The notes below the pieces were generated by a model. The model was not told the origin of the DNA. It saw only the letters and a program-made list of their open reading frames with translations, and did no database searches. This document shows, piece after piece, positions 9,438 to 18,707 of a stretch of DNA of 64,000 nucleotides. The stretch's first letter is position 1; every line of letters starts with the position of its first letter. Origin of the DNA: Pseudomonas sp. WJP1. GTDB taxonomy: Bacteria > Pseudomonadota > Gammaproteobacteria > Pseudomonadales > Pseudomonadaceae. The stretch lies in contig NZ_CP110128.1 in the NCBI RefSeq assembly GCF_028471945.1, forward strand, positions 1,972,501 to 2,036,500, in the 5' to 3' direction. The translations under genes were made by a program, and so were the position numbers.

Positions 9438-12131
9438 TCAACGCTTCTCCAGCTTATCCGGCAACGGCGCAAACAACGCCTCGATATCATCGCTCTGCAA
9501 CTTCCAGTCCCCGGCCTGCCGTCCATCCAGCACGCCTGCCGCCAACTCGGATTTCTCCTTCTGCAGGTGCTGGATCTTCTCTTCCACCGTGCCGCGTGCG
9601 ATCAGCTTGTAGACGAACACCGGCTTTTCCTGGCCGATGCGATAGGCGCGGTCGGTGGCCTGGTTTTCCGTTGCCGGGTTCCACCAGGGGTCGTAATGAA
9701 TCACGGTGTCCGCTTCCGTCAGGTTCAGGCCGACACCGCCCGCCTTCAGGCTGATGAGAAAGATCTGACGCTTGCCGCTCTGAAATTCCTTCACCGGTGT
9801 GCGACGGTCGCGGGTCTGTCCGGTCAGCAACGCGTAGGCCACGCCGCGCTTGTTCAGCTCCTCTTCGATCAACGACAGCATTGAGGTGAACTGCGAGAAC
9901 AACAGGATCTTGCGGCCTTCCTCGAACAGTTCTTCGAGCATTTCCATCAAGCTGTCGAGCTTGCCCGAGGTGCTGCCCCGTGTCGGAAGGGGAGCTTCAT
10001 TGACCAGGCGCAGATCGCAGCACACCTGGCGCAGCTTGAGCAGCGCCTCAAGGATGATGATCTGGCTACGGGCCACGCCCTTGCGGGTGATTTCGTCGCG
10101 GACTTTCTTGTCCATGGCCAGGCGCATGGTTTCGTACAGGTCGCGTTGGGTTTCGTTGAGCTCGACCCAGTGGATGATCTCGGTCTTGGGCGGCAACTCG
10201 GTCGCCACCTGTTCCTTGGTGCGACGCAGCAGGAAGGGTTTGATCCGGCTGTTGAGGTGTTGCAGCCGGACTTCGCTCGCGCGCTTTTCGATGGGCACCC
10301 GGTAATCGCTGTTGAAGCTTTTGACGTCGCCGAGCCAGCCCGGCAGCAGGAAGTGAAACAGCGACCACAGTTCGCCCAGGTGGTTTTCCAGCGGCGTGCC
10401 GCTCAGGCACAGGCGCTGGCGGGCATTGAGCTCGCGGGCGGCCTGGGCGGCCTTGCTGTTGGGGTTCTTGATGTATTGCGCTTCGTCCAGCACCAGCACA
10501 TGTAATGGCTGCTTCGCCAGGCGCTCGACATCCTTGGGCAGCAACGCATAGGTGGTGAGGATCAGGTCGTAATCGGCCAGGTTGTCGAAATGCTTTTTGC
10601 GACTGGCACCGTACAGAGCCAGCACCTTGAGTTGCGGGGTGAAGTGCGCCGCTTCGTCGAGCCAGTTGGGAATCAGGCTGGTGGGCATCACCACCATGCA
10701 TGGGCGATCGAGGCGGCCGGCGTTTTTCTCGCTGAGGATATGCGCCAGGGTCTGCAGGGTTTTACCCAGGCCCATGTCGTCTGCGAGGATGCCGCCGACT
10801 TCCAGTTGGCGCAACGACTGCATCCAGCTCAGGCCTTCGAGCTGATAAGGGCGCAGTGTCGCGTTCAAGCCCTCCGGTGCCGTGGCGGTGTAGTCCTTGA
10901 TGTCGCGCAGGCGTTGGGCAAAGGTGCGGATCTGTTCGCCACCTTCCCAAAGCAGCGGCAGGTCTTCCAGCGAATTGAGGCGCGTGGCGTCGGCCTTGCT
11001 CAGGCGTAGCGTGGTTTCGCCAGGTTCTTGCAGATAGAACTCGCCAAGGGTCGCCAGTACCGGTTTCAGGCGGCCGAAGGGCAGGGCGACTTGCAGGGGG
11101 CCGTGCTCGGCGTTCGGCCGGTTGGGAATGTTGACCAGGATCAGCTCGTCGTCGCGGCGGCGGGCGAGGCGTTCCGGGTTGAGCAGTTCGGTGTGGGAGC
11201 GCATCAGGTTCAACAGGATCGGCAGCAGGCTCAGCCGCTCGCCATTGACGATGATCCCCAACTCCAGGTCGAACCAGTCGCGCTCCGGTACCTGTTCGAC
11301 CGTGGCGTACCAGTCGTCCACGGCGGTCAGGTCAAAGCCGAAGTCCTCGTTGATCTGCAGCTCCCAACCCTGGGTGCGCAACTTAGGCAGTTCATTGAGG
11401 GTGAAGGTCAGCCAGGCGCTGTCGTTGACCATCTCGAACAGTTCGCCAGCGCTTTCCGGCAGGGCCTTGCTTTGCCGGGTGGCGATCTTGAAGCCGAGGA
11501 TTCGCAACTGTTCCCGGTAGGACTGTTCGACGTCCGGGTGGCGTTTTATCCGTAGGGTCTGGGTCTCCTGGCGAATCAGGATGTCGGAATTCTTCTGGCC
11601 CGAAACGTACTCATCCAGATAACTGAAAGACAGTGCTGCGCGATGCTGGATGTAACGCTGCATCCGCCCGTTGCGCGGTTCGAAGGCGCTGAACTCGATG
11701 CTCGCCAGCCACAGGCGCGGTACCGGTTGCACGTTGTCCACCAGGACTTGGGGTGGCGCCTTGGGGCTGCGATTTTCCAGGACTGCCTGGAGTTTTTCCA
11801 GGAGTTCGGCGTCTTTGGCGGCGGCGGGGTAGTCGAGGGTTTCCTGGATTTGCAGGAGCACCGCCGCGCAATGTTTGCAGTTGCTGTGCACCGGGCAGGA
11901 GCAGAGGGCATCGACCATCAGCAAGGTGCCTTTGGCCGACTCGCGCAGGCGAATGGTCTGACGGTAAACGTTACCGCCAGAGCCTTCGCACGCTGCGGTG
12001 ATCGTCGCGTCGCCGACCTCGACTATCCTGACGCGGTTCTCCAGTGCATACCGGCGACCGCGCTCCAGGCTCTGTTCCTTGAATCGGCTGACCCAGGAAG
12101 GTGCCAGGGGTTTGCTCAGGGTCGCGGACAT
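9438..12131 (-). CDS. SWIM zinc-finger SNF2-type DNA helicase/translocase
   Basis: An 897-residue Swi2/Snf2 ATPase. A SWIM zinc-binding motif (C77-x-C79, C85-x-H87 in CSCPVHSNCKHC) lies near the N-terminus. Central helicase motifs include DDMGLGKTLQ (Walker A, about residue 450), LVLDEAQYIKNP (motif II, DEAQ, about 547), CLSGTPLENHLGELWSLFHF (III), and in lobe 2 LLFSQFTSM, SLKAGGVGLNLTEAD and DRAYRIGQ (VI). It probably remodels or clears DNA-bound proteins; no specific role is known to me. It is downstream of csiV and mfd on the same strand, possibly in the same transcription unit. Confidence 0.93.
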   Translation of the reverse strand: MSATLSKPLAPSWVSRFKEQSLERGRRYALENRVRIVEVGDATITAACEGSGGNVYRQTIRLRESAKGTLLMVDALCSCPVHSNCKHCAAVLLQIQETLDYPAAAKDAELLEKLQAVLENRSPKAPPQVLVDNVQPVPRLWLASIEFSAFEPRNGRMQRYIQHRAALSFSYLDEYVSGQKNSDILIRQETQTLRIKRHPDVEQSYREQLRILGFKIATRQSKALPESAGELFEMVNDSAWLTFTLNELPKLRTQGWELQINEDFGFDLTAVDDWYATVEQVPERDWFDLELGIIVNGERLSLLPILLNLMRSHTELLNPERLARRRDDELILVNIPNRPNAEHGPLQVALPFGRLKPVLATLGEFYLQEPGETTLRLSKADATRLNSLEDLPLLWEGGEQIRTFAQRLRDIKDYTATAPEGLNATLRPYQLEGLSWMQSLRQLEVGGILADDMGLGKTLQTLAHILSEKNAGRLDRPCMVVMPTSLIPNWLDEAAHFTPQLKVLALYGASRKKHFDNLADYDLILTTYALLPKDVERLAKQPLHVLVLDEAQYIKNPNSKAAQAARELNARQRLCLSGTPLENHLGELWSLFHFLLPGWLGDVKSFNSDYRVPIEKRASEVRLQHLNSRIKPFLLRRTKEQVATELPPKTEIIHWVELNETQRDLYETMRLAMDKKVRDEITRKGVARSQIIILEALLKLRQVCCDLRLVNEAPLPTRGSTSGKLDSLMEMLEELFEEGRKILLFSQFTSMLSLIEEELNKRGVAYALLTGQTRDRRTPVKEFQSGKRQIFLISLKAGGVGLNLTEADTVIHYDPWWNPATENQATDRAYRIGQEKPVFVYKLIARGTVEEKIQHLQKEKSELAAGVLDGRQAGDWKLQSDDIEALFAPLPDKLEKR

Positions 12132-12142
12132 GGGGGGCTCGA

Positions 12143-12709
12143 TCAGTCCGGGACGACTTCAGGGGCTTCCCGGGGAGCGGGCGCCGTCAGTGAGGTGATC
12201 TTGATCAGCAGGCCCAGGTGGCCGTTGTCGAGAAAGTTCAGCTGGCCGTTCTTGGTGTGGCTTTCCTGTTTCAGGCGTTCGCTGGCGGTGACCAGGCCTT
12301 CGTCGTTGAACTGGTTGACATAGAAATCGGCGTCTACATCGGTGAAGCGTCCCAGCGTCAGGTTCAGGGTGCCTTCAATCGGGTATTGGCCGAACTGTTC
12401 CTTGCCGTCGCTGACCGCCACCTTGACCGCTGTCTCGCCGAGCGTCTGCTGCCACGCCTTGTGCAACAGCACGCTGTATTCATTGCTGGCGGTGAGTTTT
12501 TCCACTTCGCTGTTGAGGCTCGGCGTGCGCAGGCTGTCAGGGCTGACGGCTTGCGCGCCGGCGGCCCAGTCTTCCGGCGCGGCGCGGCTGACAATCGCCG
12601 GCACGGCATTCTGCCGTACCAGAATCATTTCAATCTGATACAGATCATCGGCAAACACCGAAGGGGCGACCAGGGTTATCAACAAGGTCAGTGAGCGAAA
12701 CAGGCGCAT
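12143..12709 (-). CDS. CsiV-family periplasmic protein
   Basis: A 188-residue protein with a clear signal peptide (MRLFRSLTLLITLVAPSVFA, cleavage before DDLYQIEMI). The DDLYQIEMILVRQN start of the mature part and the ending HLGLLIKITSL fit the CsiV family. In P. aeruginosa its homologue CsiV partners the lytic transglycosylase complex; that function is family knowledge and from memory. I chose ATG 12709 (after AAGGAC) because the longer frame adds a non-signal-like leader. It lies 10 bases downstream of mfd, so it is likely co-transcribed with it. Confidence 0.8.
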   Translation of the reverse strand: MRLFRSLTLLITLVAPSVFADDLYQIEMILVRQNAVPAIVSRAAPEDWAAGAQAVSPDSLRTPSLNSEVEKLTASNEYSVLLHKAWQQTLGETAVKVAVSDGKEQFGQYPIEGTLNLTLGRFTDVDADFYVNQFNDEGLVTASERLKQESHTKNGQLNFLDNGHLGLLIKITSLTAPAPREAPEVVPD

Positions 12710-12719
12710 GCGGCGTCCT

Positions 12720-15700
12720 TCAAGCAGTTTTCGGGATGAGACGCTCAAACAGCGCCTCTACAGTATTAAAGCGTTCTTCCGAGCGCTCCATCGGGACCTG
12801 GAATTTAAACATCGTGGCCCCTTCGAATTTGTAGCGTTTGGGCTGGCTCTGAATCAGCTTGATCAGGGTCAGCGGGTCGACCGGGGTCTGTGTCGCAAAC
12901 TCGATTCGGCCACCCTGTGGGCCGCCGTCGACTTTCTTGATGCCCAGCAACTCGGCCTGCAGTTTCAGCGAGGTGATGCGCATCAGGTTCTTGGTCGGCT
13001 CGGGCAACAGGCCGAAACGGTCGATCATCTCTACCTGCAGATCCTTGAGGCCTTCCTCGTCTGTGGCCGAGGCGATGCGCTTGTAGAGAATCAGGCGGGC
13101 ATGGACGTCCGGCAGGTAGTCTTCGGGAATCAGCGCCGGTACGCGCAAGTTGACTTCCGGGCCACCACCCAGCGGTTGATCGAGGTTGGGTTGTTCACCC
13201 TTGCGGATCGACTTCACCGCGCGCTCGAGCATTTCCATGTACAGCGTGAAGCCGACTGCCTGGATCTGCCCGCTCTGGCCGTCGCCAAGCAATTCGCCGG
13301 CGCCACGGATTTCCAGGTCGTTGGTGGCGAGCACGAAGCCCGCGCCGAGGTCCTGGGTATTGGCGATCGCTTCCAGGCGCTTTTCCGCGTCCGCGGTAAT
13401 TTGCTGGCGCGGCGGCGTCAGCAGGTATGCGTAGGCCTGGTGGTGGCTGCGACCGACGCGACCACGCAGCTGATGCAATTGTGCCAGGCCGAACTTGTCG
13501 GCGCGTTCGATGATGATGGTGTTGGCGCTCGGCACGTCGATGCCGGTCTCGATGATGGTCGAGGCGATCAGCACGTTGAAGCGCTTGTGGTAGAAGTCGC
13601 TCATCACCTGTTCGAGCTCGCGCTCGCGCATCTGCCCGTGGCCGATGCCGATCCGCGCTTCCGGCACCAGCTCGGCGAGGTCGGCGGCGCATTTCTCGAT
13701 GGTCTTGACGTCGTTGTGCAGGTAATAGACCTGGCCGCCGCGCAGCAGCTCACGCAGCAGGGCCTCTTTGACCGTGCTCTTGTTCTGCTCCATGACGAAG
13801 GTGCGCACCGACAGGCGACGGGCCGGCGGCGTGGCGATGATCGACAGGTCGCGCATGCCCGACACCGCCATGTTCAGCGTGCGCGGAATCGGCGTGGCGG
13901 TCAGGGTGAGGATGTCGACTTCACTGCGCAGGGCCTTGAGCTGTTCTTTCTGACGGACACCGAAGCGGTGTTCTTCGTCGATGATCACCAGGCCCAGGTT
14001 CTTGATTTTGACGTCGTCGGACAGCAACTTGTGCGTGCCGATGACGATGTCGATCTTGCCTTCGGCCAGGTCCGCGACCGCGGCATTCACTTCCTTGGCC
14101 GACTTGAAGCGGCTCATCACCTCCACGCTCACCGGCCAGTCGGCGAAGCGGTCGCGGAAGCTGTTGTAGTGCTGCTGGGCGAGCAGGGTGGTCGGTACCA
14201 GGATCGCCACCTGGCGACCGCCGTGCACCGCAATGAACGCCGCGCGCATGGCCACTTCGGTCTTGCCGAAGCCGACGTCGCCGCACACCAGGCGATCCAT
14301 CGGTTTGGGCGCGAGCATGTCTTCGCGTACCGCTTCGATGGTGGTTTGCTGGTCTGGCGTTTCTTCGAACGGGAAACCGGCGCTGAAGGTGGCGTAATCG
14401 GCTTTCGGGTCGGCGAAGGCATAACCTTCACGAGCGGCGCGGCGCGCATAGATGTCGAGCAATTCAGCGGCGACATCGCGCACCTGTTCGGCGGCCTTGC
14501 GCTTGGCTTTTTGCCAGGTCTCGGAGCCCAGGCGATGCAGCGGGGCGAGGGCGTCGTCGCTGCCGGTGTAGCGGGCGATCAGGTGCAGGTTGGCCACCGG
14601 CACGTACAGCTTGGCGCCCTCGGCGTATTCCAGGGCGAGGAACTCGGCGGTCTGGCTGTCGATTTCCAGCGTCGCGAGGCCGAGGTAGCGACCGACACCG
14701 TGGTCGATGTGCACCACCGGCGCGCCTTCGCGCAGCTCGGTGAGGTTCTTGATGACGGCGTCGTTGTTGGCGTCGGCGCGTTTCTCGCGGCGCCGGCGCT
14801 GCATCACGCGCTGGCCGAACAGCGGGCTTTCGGCGACCAGCGCCAGGGCCGGATCGTCGAGCACCAGGCCTTCGTCCAGCGGCGCGATGGTGATCGCCAG
14901 GCGCTCCTTGCCGGCGACAAAGTCAGGCCAGCTGTCGACGGTCTTCGGTCGCAGCTTCAAGCGTTCCAGCAGTTCCAGCAGTACTTCCCGACGGCCCGCG
15001 GATTCGGCGGTGAACAGCACGCGCCCGGGGAATTCGTCGAGGAAACTGGAGAGCGCCGCCAGCGGCTGGTTGGCCTTGGCTTCGATGGCCAGGTTCGGCA
15101 GTTCCCGCGCGGGGAAGCGTTCGCGGCCGGCACCGGTTTCCACGTCCTGCTGGCTCGCCACCACCCGCGGCCAGTTTTTCAGGCGCGCGAAGCAGTCTTC
15201 CACCGGCAGGAACAACTCGGCCGGCGGCAATAAAGGACGGGATGGATCGACACGCCGCTCTTCATAGCGGTTGCGCACGTCGTTCCAGAAGTTTTCCGCG
15301 GCCTGTTCGATGCCTGGCAGGGAAAACACTTGAGTGTCCTGGGGCAGGTAATCGAACAGTGTCGAGGTTTCTTCGAAGAACAGCGGCAGGTAGTACTCGA
15401 TGCCGGCGGGGGTAATCCCGCTGTTCAAGTCCTGGAAGATCGGGCAGCGACGGAAGTCGACATCGAAGCGTTCGCGAAAGCGTGCCTTGAAGCGAGTGAC
15501 GGCTTCTTTCTCCAGCGGGAATTCCTTGGCCGGCAGCAGCTTGACCGAATCGACCTTGTCGATGGAACGCTGGTTTTCCGGGTCGAAGGTGCGCAGGGTT
15601 TCGATTTCGTCGTCGAACAGGTCGATCCGGTAAGGCAGCTTGCTGCCCATCGGGAACAGGTCGATCAGGGAGCCGCGCACGGTGAATTCGCCGTGCTCGT

Positions 15701-16169
15701 ACACGGTATCGACGTACCGATAGCCGGTGGCTTCCAGGCGGGTGCGCATTTGCTCGACGTCGAGCTTCTGGCCGACATCCAGTACCAGGCTGCTGCCGAG
15801 CAGGAATTTGGTCGGCGCCAGGCGGTGCAACGCGGTGGTGATCGGCACCACCAGCACGCCATGACTCAGCTCCGGCAATCTATAGAGAGCCGAGATGCGC
15901 TGGGAAATGATGTCCTGGTGCGGCGAGAACAGGTCGTAGGGCAGGGTTTCCCAGTCGGGGAAATGCAGCACGGGCAAATCCGGGGCGAAGAAACCCAGCT
16001 CCTGTTCCAGTCGTTCGGCACTTTGGCTGTCGGCTGTGAGCAGCAGGGTAAAGCGCTTGGCAGCGCTGGCGGCCTCGGCGATGGCCAGGCTCAGGGCGGC
16101 ACCGGGCAGGTTGCCCCAGTGCTGTTTACCTGCCGCGGCAGGGAGAAGCGGTAGACGCAGAACGGGCAC
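12720..16169 (-). CDS. mfd: Transcription-repair coupling factor Mfd
   Basis: A 1149-residue ATPase that removes stalled RNA polymerase and recruits UvrAB. Order of domains: UvrB-like N-terminus (VLHFPDWETLPYD), the RNA-polymerase-interacting CarD-like domain (VVHIDHGVGRYLGL), then RecG-like helicase motors with CGDVGFGKTEVAMRAA (Walker A), IIDEEHRFGVRQKE (DEEH), LTATPIPRTLNMA and QLRGRVGRS. A C-terminal TRCF domain contains IPEDYLPDVHARLILYKR. Length matches E. coli Mfd (1148). Divergent from gap across a 361-base spacer. Confidence 0.98.
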   Translation of the reverse strand: MPVLRLPLLPAAAGKQHWGNLPGAALSLAIAEAASAAKRFTLLLTADSQSAERLEQELGFFAPDLPVLHFPDWETLPYDLFSPHQDIISQRISALYRLPELSHGVLVVPITTALHRLAPTKFLLGSSLVLDVGQKLDVEQMRTRLEATGYRYVDTVYEHGEFTVRGSLIDLFPMGSKLPYRIDLFDDEIETLRTFDPENQRSIDKVDSVKLLPAKEFPLEKEAVTRFKARFRERFDVDFRRCPIFQDLNSGITPAGIEYYLPLFFEETSTLFDYLPQDTQVFSLPGIEQAAENFWNDVRNRYEERRVDPSRPLLPPAELFLPVEDCFARLKNWPRVVASQQDVETGAGRERFPARELPNLAIEAKANQPLAALSSFLDEFPGRVLFTAESAGRREVLLELLERLKLRPKTVDSWPDFVAGKERLAITIAPLDEGLVLDDPALALVAESPLFGQRVMQRRRREKRADANNDAVIKNLTELREGAPVVHIDHGVGRYLGLATLEIDSQTAEFLALEYAEGAKLYVPVANLHLIARYTGSDDALAPLHRLGSETWQKAKRKAAEQVRDVAAELLDIYARRAAREGYAFADPKADYATFSAGFPFEETPDQQTTIEAVREDMLAPKPMDRLVCGDVGFGKTEVAMRAAFIAVHGGRQVAILVPTTLLAQQHYNSFRDRFADWPVSVEVMSRFKSAKEVNAAVADLAEGKIDIVIGTHKLLSDDVKIKNLGLVIIDEEHRFGVRQKEQLKALRSEVDILTLTATPIPRTLNMAVSGMRDLSIIATPPARRLSVRTFVMEQNKSTVKEALLRELLRGGQVYYLHNDVKTIEKCAADLAELVPEARIGIGHGQMRERELEQVMSDFYHKRFNVLIASTIIETGIDVPSANTIIIERADKFGLAQLHQLRGRVGRSHHQAYAYLLTPPRQQITADAEKRLEAIANTQDLGAGFVLATNDLEIRGAGELLGDGQSGQIQAVGFTLYMEMLERAVKSIRKGEQPNLDQPLGGGPEVNLRVPALIPEDYLPDVHARLILYKRIASATDEEGLKDLQVEMIDRFGLLPEPTKNLMRITSLKLQAELLGIKKVDGGPQGGRIEFATQTPVDPLTLIKLIQSQPKRYKFEGATMFKFQVPMERSEERFNTVEALFERLIPKTA

Positions 16170-16530
16170 GGAAGGTTGAGCTCCAGCGTTGCGACAAAGT
16201 CGGTAATTGTAGCGGCCTCGGGTGCCGGCTGTCAGTCGCAGATGTGTCTATTACGCGGGTAAGGAGAAATGTAGTGGTAAAGACAAAATTGCGGTGTTTT
16301 TTACTGGAAATTAGCAATTATGTAGTGGCAAAACCAACCAGTGTTACGGATGGTTACGGACAAGGTTGCGCTGTCCCCAAAAAATTGACGATGCTGGAGG
16401 CCCCGGTTTCATTGGGCTTCAGCGGGGCGTGATTTTTTTGAAGGAGAATTTGTTACGAACAGTGCGACAAGCGCGCATTGCTACACGAGGCGTGCGGCGG
16501 CATAATGTAGCCCCTTTTTTCTGCCCCTAC
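16170..16530. other. Divergent mfd-gap control region
   Basis: No gene is seen here. The part from 16240 to 16330 is AT-rich for this chromosome. It holds a 13-base direct repeat, ATGTAGTGGTAAA at 16269-16281 and ATGTAGTGGCAAA at 16320-16332, 51 bases apart and of unknown meaning. A gap promoter lies at 16478-16506. Confidence 0.6.
16478..16506 (+). promoter_or_regulatory. Candidate sigma70-type promoter of gap
   Basis: TTGCTA (16478-16483) and CATAAT (16501-16506) are separated by 17 bases. Transcription would start near 16513, leaving a short leader before the gene. Confidence 0.6.
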
Positions 16531-16545
16531 ATGTGGAAGGTTCCC

Positions 16546-17994
16546 GTGACTCAGAAGCCCGACCAGTGTCTTGGTGAATGGATCGACCGTGAAGCACTCG
16601 CAGAAGCGATGATTCCGCTTATCGGTCAGCTCTACCGCAATAACAACGTGGTGAGCTCGATCTATGGCCGCAGCCTGATCAATCGTTCAGTCATTGCGAT
16701 TCTCAAAGCTCACCGCTTTGCTCGTCACCGTCAGTCCGACGAAAGCGAGCTGTCCGTCCACGAAACATTCCCGCTGCTCAAGGCGATGAGCGAGCTCAAG
16801 CTCGGCGCCGCTTCGGTAGACCTGGGCAAGCTGGCGGCCAAATTCAAGGCCGAAGGCAATGGCCGTACTGCCGAGCAGTTCGTCCGTGAAGAAATGGCCG
16901 ACGTGGTTGGCCAGCAAAACGCTTCCGCCCGCAAAGGCACCGACGTTGTCCTGTATGGCTTCGGTCGTATCGGCCGTCTGCTGGCGCGCATCCTGATCGA
17001 GAAAACCGGTGGCGGCGACGGCCTGCGCCTGCGTGCCATCGTGGTTCGCAAGGGCGCCGAGAACGACCTGGTCAAGCGTGCCAGCCTGCTGCGTCGCGAC
17101 TCGGTTCATGGCCCGTTCGATGGCACCATCACCATTGATGAAGCCAACAACACCATCACCGCCAACGGCAACCTGATCCAGGTTATCTACGCCAAGAGCC
17201 CGACCGAAGTCGACTACACCCAGTACGGCATCGAGAACGCGCTGATCGTCGACAACACCGGTGTATGGCGTGACGCTGATGGCCTGGGCCAGCACCTGGC
17301 CTGCCCGGGCGCTGCCCGCGTGATCCTCACCGCACCTGGCAAGGGCGCGCTGAAGAACATCGTGCACGGCATCAACCACGGCGACATCAGCCCTGACGAC
17401 AAGATCATCTCCGCGGCTTCCTGCACCACCAACGCCATCGTGCCGGTGCTGAAAGCTGTGAATGACAAGTTCGGCATCGTCAACGGCCACGTCGAAACCG
17501 TTCACTCGTTCACCAACGACCAGAACCTGATTGACAACTTCCACAAGGGCAGCCGTCGTGGCCGCGCCGCGCCGCTGAACATGGTTATCACCGAGACCGG
17601 TGCCGCCACTGCAGCCGCCAAGGCACTGCCAGTGCTCAAGGGCAAGCTGACCGGCAACGCGATTCGCGTACCTACGCCGAACGTGTCGATGGCCATCCTG
17701 AACCTGAACCTGGAAAAGGCCACCACCCGCGAAGAGATCAACGAGTACCTGCGCCAGATGGCCATGCACTCGGACCTGCACAAGCAGATCGACTACGTCA
17801 ATTCGCAGGAAGTGGTTTCCACCGACTTCGTTGGCTCGCGCCACGCAGGCGTCGTGGACGCTGAAGCGACCATCACCCAGGATAACCGCGTTGTACTGTA
17901 CGTCTGGTACGACAACGAATTCGGTTACAGCTGCCAGGTGGTTCGCGTGATGGAAGACATGGCCGGTGTAAACCCGCCAGCATTCCCGCGCTAA
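16546..17994 (+). CDS. gap: Glyceraldehyde-3-phosphate dehydrogenase (long form)
   Basis: A 482-residue GAPDH, about 150 residues longer than the usual enzyme. The extra N-terminal part (about residues 1-125, PDQCLGEWIDREALAEAMI onward) is helical. The Rossmann fold begins at VVLYGFGRIGRLLARI. The catalytic Cys is in SAASCTTNAIVPVLK; the C-terminus has WYDNEFGYSCQVVRVM. It oxidises glyceraldehyde-3-phosphate with phosphate; cofactor choice cannot be read reliably. Start: GTG 16546 stands 6 bases after GGAAGG and matches the PAO1 protein start (MTQKPDQCLGEWID); an ATG at 16531 without a Shine-Dalgarno would give 487 residues and may be what automatic annotation uses. Confidence 0.93.
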   Translation: MTQKPDQCLGEWIDREALAEAMIPLIGQLYRNNNVVSSIYGRSLINRSVIAILKAHRFARHRQSDESELSVHETFPLLKAMSELKLGAASVDLGKLAAKFKAEGNGRTAEQFVREEMADVVGQQNASARKGTDVVLYGFGRIGRLLARILIEKTGGGDGLRLRAIVVRKGAENDLVKRASLLRRDSVHGPFDGTITIDEANNTITANGNLIQVIYAKSPTEVDYTQYGIENALIVDNTGVWRDADGLGQHLACPGAARVILTAPGKGALKNIVHGINHGDISPDDKIISAASCTTNAIVPVLKAVNDKFGIVNGHVETVHSFTNDQNLIDNFHKGSRRGRAAPLNMVITETGAATAAAKALPVLKGKLTGNAIRVPTPNVSMAILNLNLEKATTREEINEYLRQMAMHSDLHKQIDYVNSQEVVSTDFVGSRHAGVVDAEATITQDNRVVLYVWYDNEFGYSCQVVRVMEDMAGVNPPAFPR

Positions 17995-18015
17995 GCTTAT
18001 TTAGCTGCATTTGAA

Positions 18016-18046
18016 AACGCCCCGACTTAGGTCGGGGCGTTTTTGT
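18016..18046 (+). terminator. Rho-independent terminator of gap
   Basis: A perfect 11-bp stem AACGCCCCGAC / GTCGGGGCGTT with a TTAG loop (18016-18041) is followed by TTTTG and more T, 21 bases after the gap stop. Confidence 0.92.
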
Positions 18047-18084
18047 TTGTGCGATTTGCCGGAGTGAAATGTGTTGTCTGAACC

Positions 18085-18214
18085 GGCCTCTTAGCGGGCA
18101 AGTCGGAACGCCGCCCGCTTGCTCCTACAAGATTGTGTCCTGCCCAAATATTGCGGAAACACAAAGCCCTGTAGGAGCGAGCGGGCGGCGTTCCGACTTG
18201 CCCGCGAAGAGGCC
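18085..18214. repeat. REP-type inverted pair, divergent class
   Basis: The outer arms GGCCTCTTAGCGGGCAAGTC (from 18085) and GACTTGCCCGCGAAGAGGCC (to 18214) mirror each other. The inner parts CGGAACGCCGCCCGCTTGCT and AGCGAGCGGGCGGCGTTCCG also pair. The arms are about 45 bases around a 40-base centre, and the body sequence differs from the other REP pairs in the window. Confidence 0.8.
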
Positions 18215-18410
18215 CTTGAGCCCGTCGCAAAACTTCTATTACTTATATCGATTTAATCTTTCTGGTAAGCAGCTAAGCGTTATTTAGATTTCGATACAAA
18301 GTTCATTTAATTATTAAAAATAAAAACTCCCAATAAAAATAGGTAGTTGGCGAGCGGTTGCGTCTGGGTGGTTTTGATGGATCCAATTATAGAGCTGTTA
18401 CATATTTGAC

Positions 18411-18424
18411 GTCATTTAATTGTT
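18411..18424. promoter_or_regulatory. Candidate FleQ box
   Basis: GTCATTTAATTGTT matches the published FleQ consensus GTCANTAAATTGAC at 10 of 13 informative positions. It lies 12 bases upstream of the candidate -35 box of the polysaccharide operon. FleQ is the c-di-GMP-responsive regulator of pel, psl and cellulose genes in Pseudomonas; binding here is a prediction. Confidence 0.45.
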
Positions 18425-18436
18425 CGAAGCGGATGC

Positions 18437-18465
18437 TTGACACTCCATTTCTCTGAATCTAGTGT
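18437..18465 (+). promoter_or_regulatory. Candidate sigma70-type promoter of the polysaccharide operon
   Basis: TTGACA (18437-18442) is followed after 17 bases by TAGTGT (18460-18465). Confidence 0.5.
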
Positions 18466-18707
18466 CGCCATTAACAGGCCCGCTCTGCCACGGGCTTGGT
18501 AAGTCCTGCTAATGCGTTGTACAGCAACTCTCCAAAAAGACGGGAATCCCATTCCCGCTCACATCACAATAAAAATCATATGAATCAGCGTCGGCTTAAT
18601 TGCCGTCCAGCGATCAATTGCGTTTGCTCACCCTGCCAAAAGTAATTCGCGGTCATGGCCTGTTATTGCCTGGCTGATATGCGGTTGGTCTATCGGGAGA
18701 GTCGAAC

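Larger units (their letters stand above)
18215..18707. other. AT-rich leader region of the polysaccharide operon
   Basis: About 490 bases without a credible gene. The portion 18235-18425 is strongly AT-rich compared with the surroundings, as in regions bound by MvaT/H-NS-like proteins (inference). A FleQ-like site (18411-18424) and a promoter (18437-18465) are listed separately. This leaves a leader of about 235 bases before the first gene. Confidence 0.6.

Noticed and set aside
12708..15233. An 841-codon open frame on the plus strand opposite mfd
   Set aside because: Shadow of mfd; composition is rich in Gly, Gln, Val, Arg without recognisable domains.
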